This document shows, piece by piece, positions 4,710 to 5,051 of a DNA stretch of 5,051 nt (its first letter is position 1; every line of letters begins with the position of its first letter). A program made the position numbers and the translations under genes. The stretch is taken from assembly GCA_002342175.1 (NCBI GenBank), contig DDPL01000068.1, positions 1-5,051 of the forward strand, written 5' to 3'. The notes below the pieces were generated by a model. That model searched no databases. It saw only the letters and a program-made list of their open reading frames with translations, and had not been told where the DNA came from. The DNA is from Legionellales bacterium UBA2469 (lineage in GTDB: Bacteria; Pseudomonadota; Gammaproteobacteria; Legionellales; Legionellaceae).

Positions 4710-5051
4710 TTTGCCCAATTTATTAACGATTGGGCGTTTGGTTTTAATTCCTTTTTTAGTGATTGTTTTTTATTTGCCATGGCATGGATCCCATTATATG
4801 ACAACTGCTATTTTTGTTACGGCAAGTTTTACGGATTGGCTGGATGGTTATTTAGCAAGACGGTGGAAACAAGTCACTCTATTGGGGGCGTTTTTAGATC
4901 CAGTTGCTGATAAGGTATTGGTTGCAACCGCGCTCTTATTATTAGTCGGCGCCAAGGAAATCAATTATATCACCTTACCTGCAATTGTAATTGTGGGGCG
5001 CGAAATTGTAATATCGGCATTGCGAGAGTGGATGGCAGAGTGGGGAAAGCG
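4693..5051 (+). CDS. pgsA: CDP-diacylglycerol--glycerol-3-phosphate 3-phosphatidyltransferase PgsA (partial, 3' end outside window)
   Basis: PgsA is an inner-membrane enzyme that joins CDP-diacylglycerol and glycerol 3-phosphate to give phosphatidylglycerol phosphate, the committed step to phosphatidylglycerol and cardiolipin. The first 119 codons are visible; the family is usually about 180 residues, so roughly the last third is missing. The N-terminus SLPNLLTIGRLVLIPF (6-21) is the typical opening and leads into the first membrane helix. The CDP-alcohol phosphotransferase signature is complete: D48, D51-G52, A55-R56, G65, D69 and D73 (DGYLAR, eight residues, then GAFLDPVAD). LDPVADKVLVA and GREIVISALREWMAE (102-116) are strongly PgsA-like. 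The start is TTG 4693 with AGGAG 6 bases upstream, overlapping the HAD gene by 17 bases, so expression is probably coupled to it. The frame is open to the window edge with no sign of damage. Confidence 0.95.
   Translation, partial: MNKVYSLPNLLTIGRLVLIPFLVIVFYLPWHGSHYMTTAIFVTASFTDWLDGYLARRWKQVTLLGAFLDPVADKVLVATALLLLVGAKEINYITLPAIVIVGREIVISALREWMAEWGK

Overview
This 5,051-base window looks like a chromosomal segment from an AT-rich gammaproteobacterium. The divergent rne / rluC pair is the arrangement found in E. coli and many relatives. The RNase E, RluC and PgsA proteins all resemble the gammaproteobacterial versions closely. The low GC, the short RNase E tail and the nearby insertion sequence would fit a Legionella/Coxiella-type (Legionellales) host, but that placement is inference and cannot be settled from the sequence alone.

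Left side (1-706): the first 94 bases are one end of an IS3-family insertion sequence running off the left edge on the minus strand. A terminal repeat, a ribosome binding site and the first 16 codons of its OrfA are visible. Next come about 140 bases with no recognisable gene, then an 86-codon plus-strand reading frame (236-496) with no good start. It is followed by a clear intrinsic terminator, so it looks like the 3' remnant of a larger gene. The 210 bases between it and rne hold this terminator and two weaker hairpins that may end rne transcription from the other side.

Centre (707-3007): a complete minus-strand rne gene encodes a 636-residue RNase E. The catalytic half is intact. The C-terminal half is very short, reduced to a membrane-anchor-like amphipathic helix and a basic Gln/His/Asn/Arg-rich tail. 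The 390-base divergent region to rluC holds the rne leader, with two perfect-stem hairpins around a U-rich stretch, and the rluC promoter candidates and ribosome binding site.

Right side (3008-5051): three plus-strand genes follow: rluC (23S rRNA pseudouridine synthase), a HAD-family phosphatase-like protein, and pgsA (phosphatidylglycerophosphate synthase, cut by the window edge). The HAD gene and pgsA overlap by 17 bases. pgsA appears to start at a TTG with a strong Shine-Dalgarno sequence inside the HAD gene, so the two are probably translationally coupled. The HAD protein has Glu where the family normally has its second catalytic Asp.

The window is mostly conserved housekeeping genes for RNA decay, rRNA modification and phospholipid synthesis. 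I see no defence system, CRISPR array, tRNA or rRNA. The points most worth a second look are the minimal RNase E tail, the HAD-pgsA coupling with its altered catalytic motif, and the IS-flanked orphan gene end.
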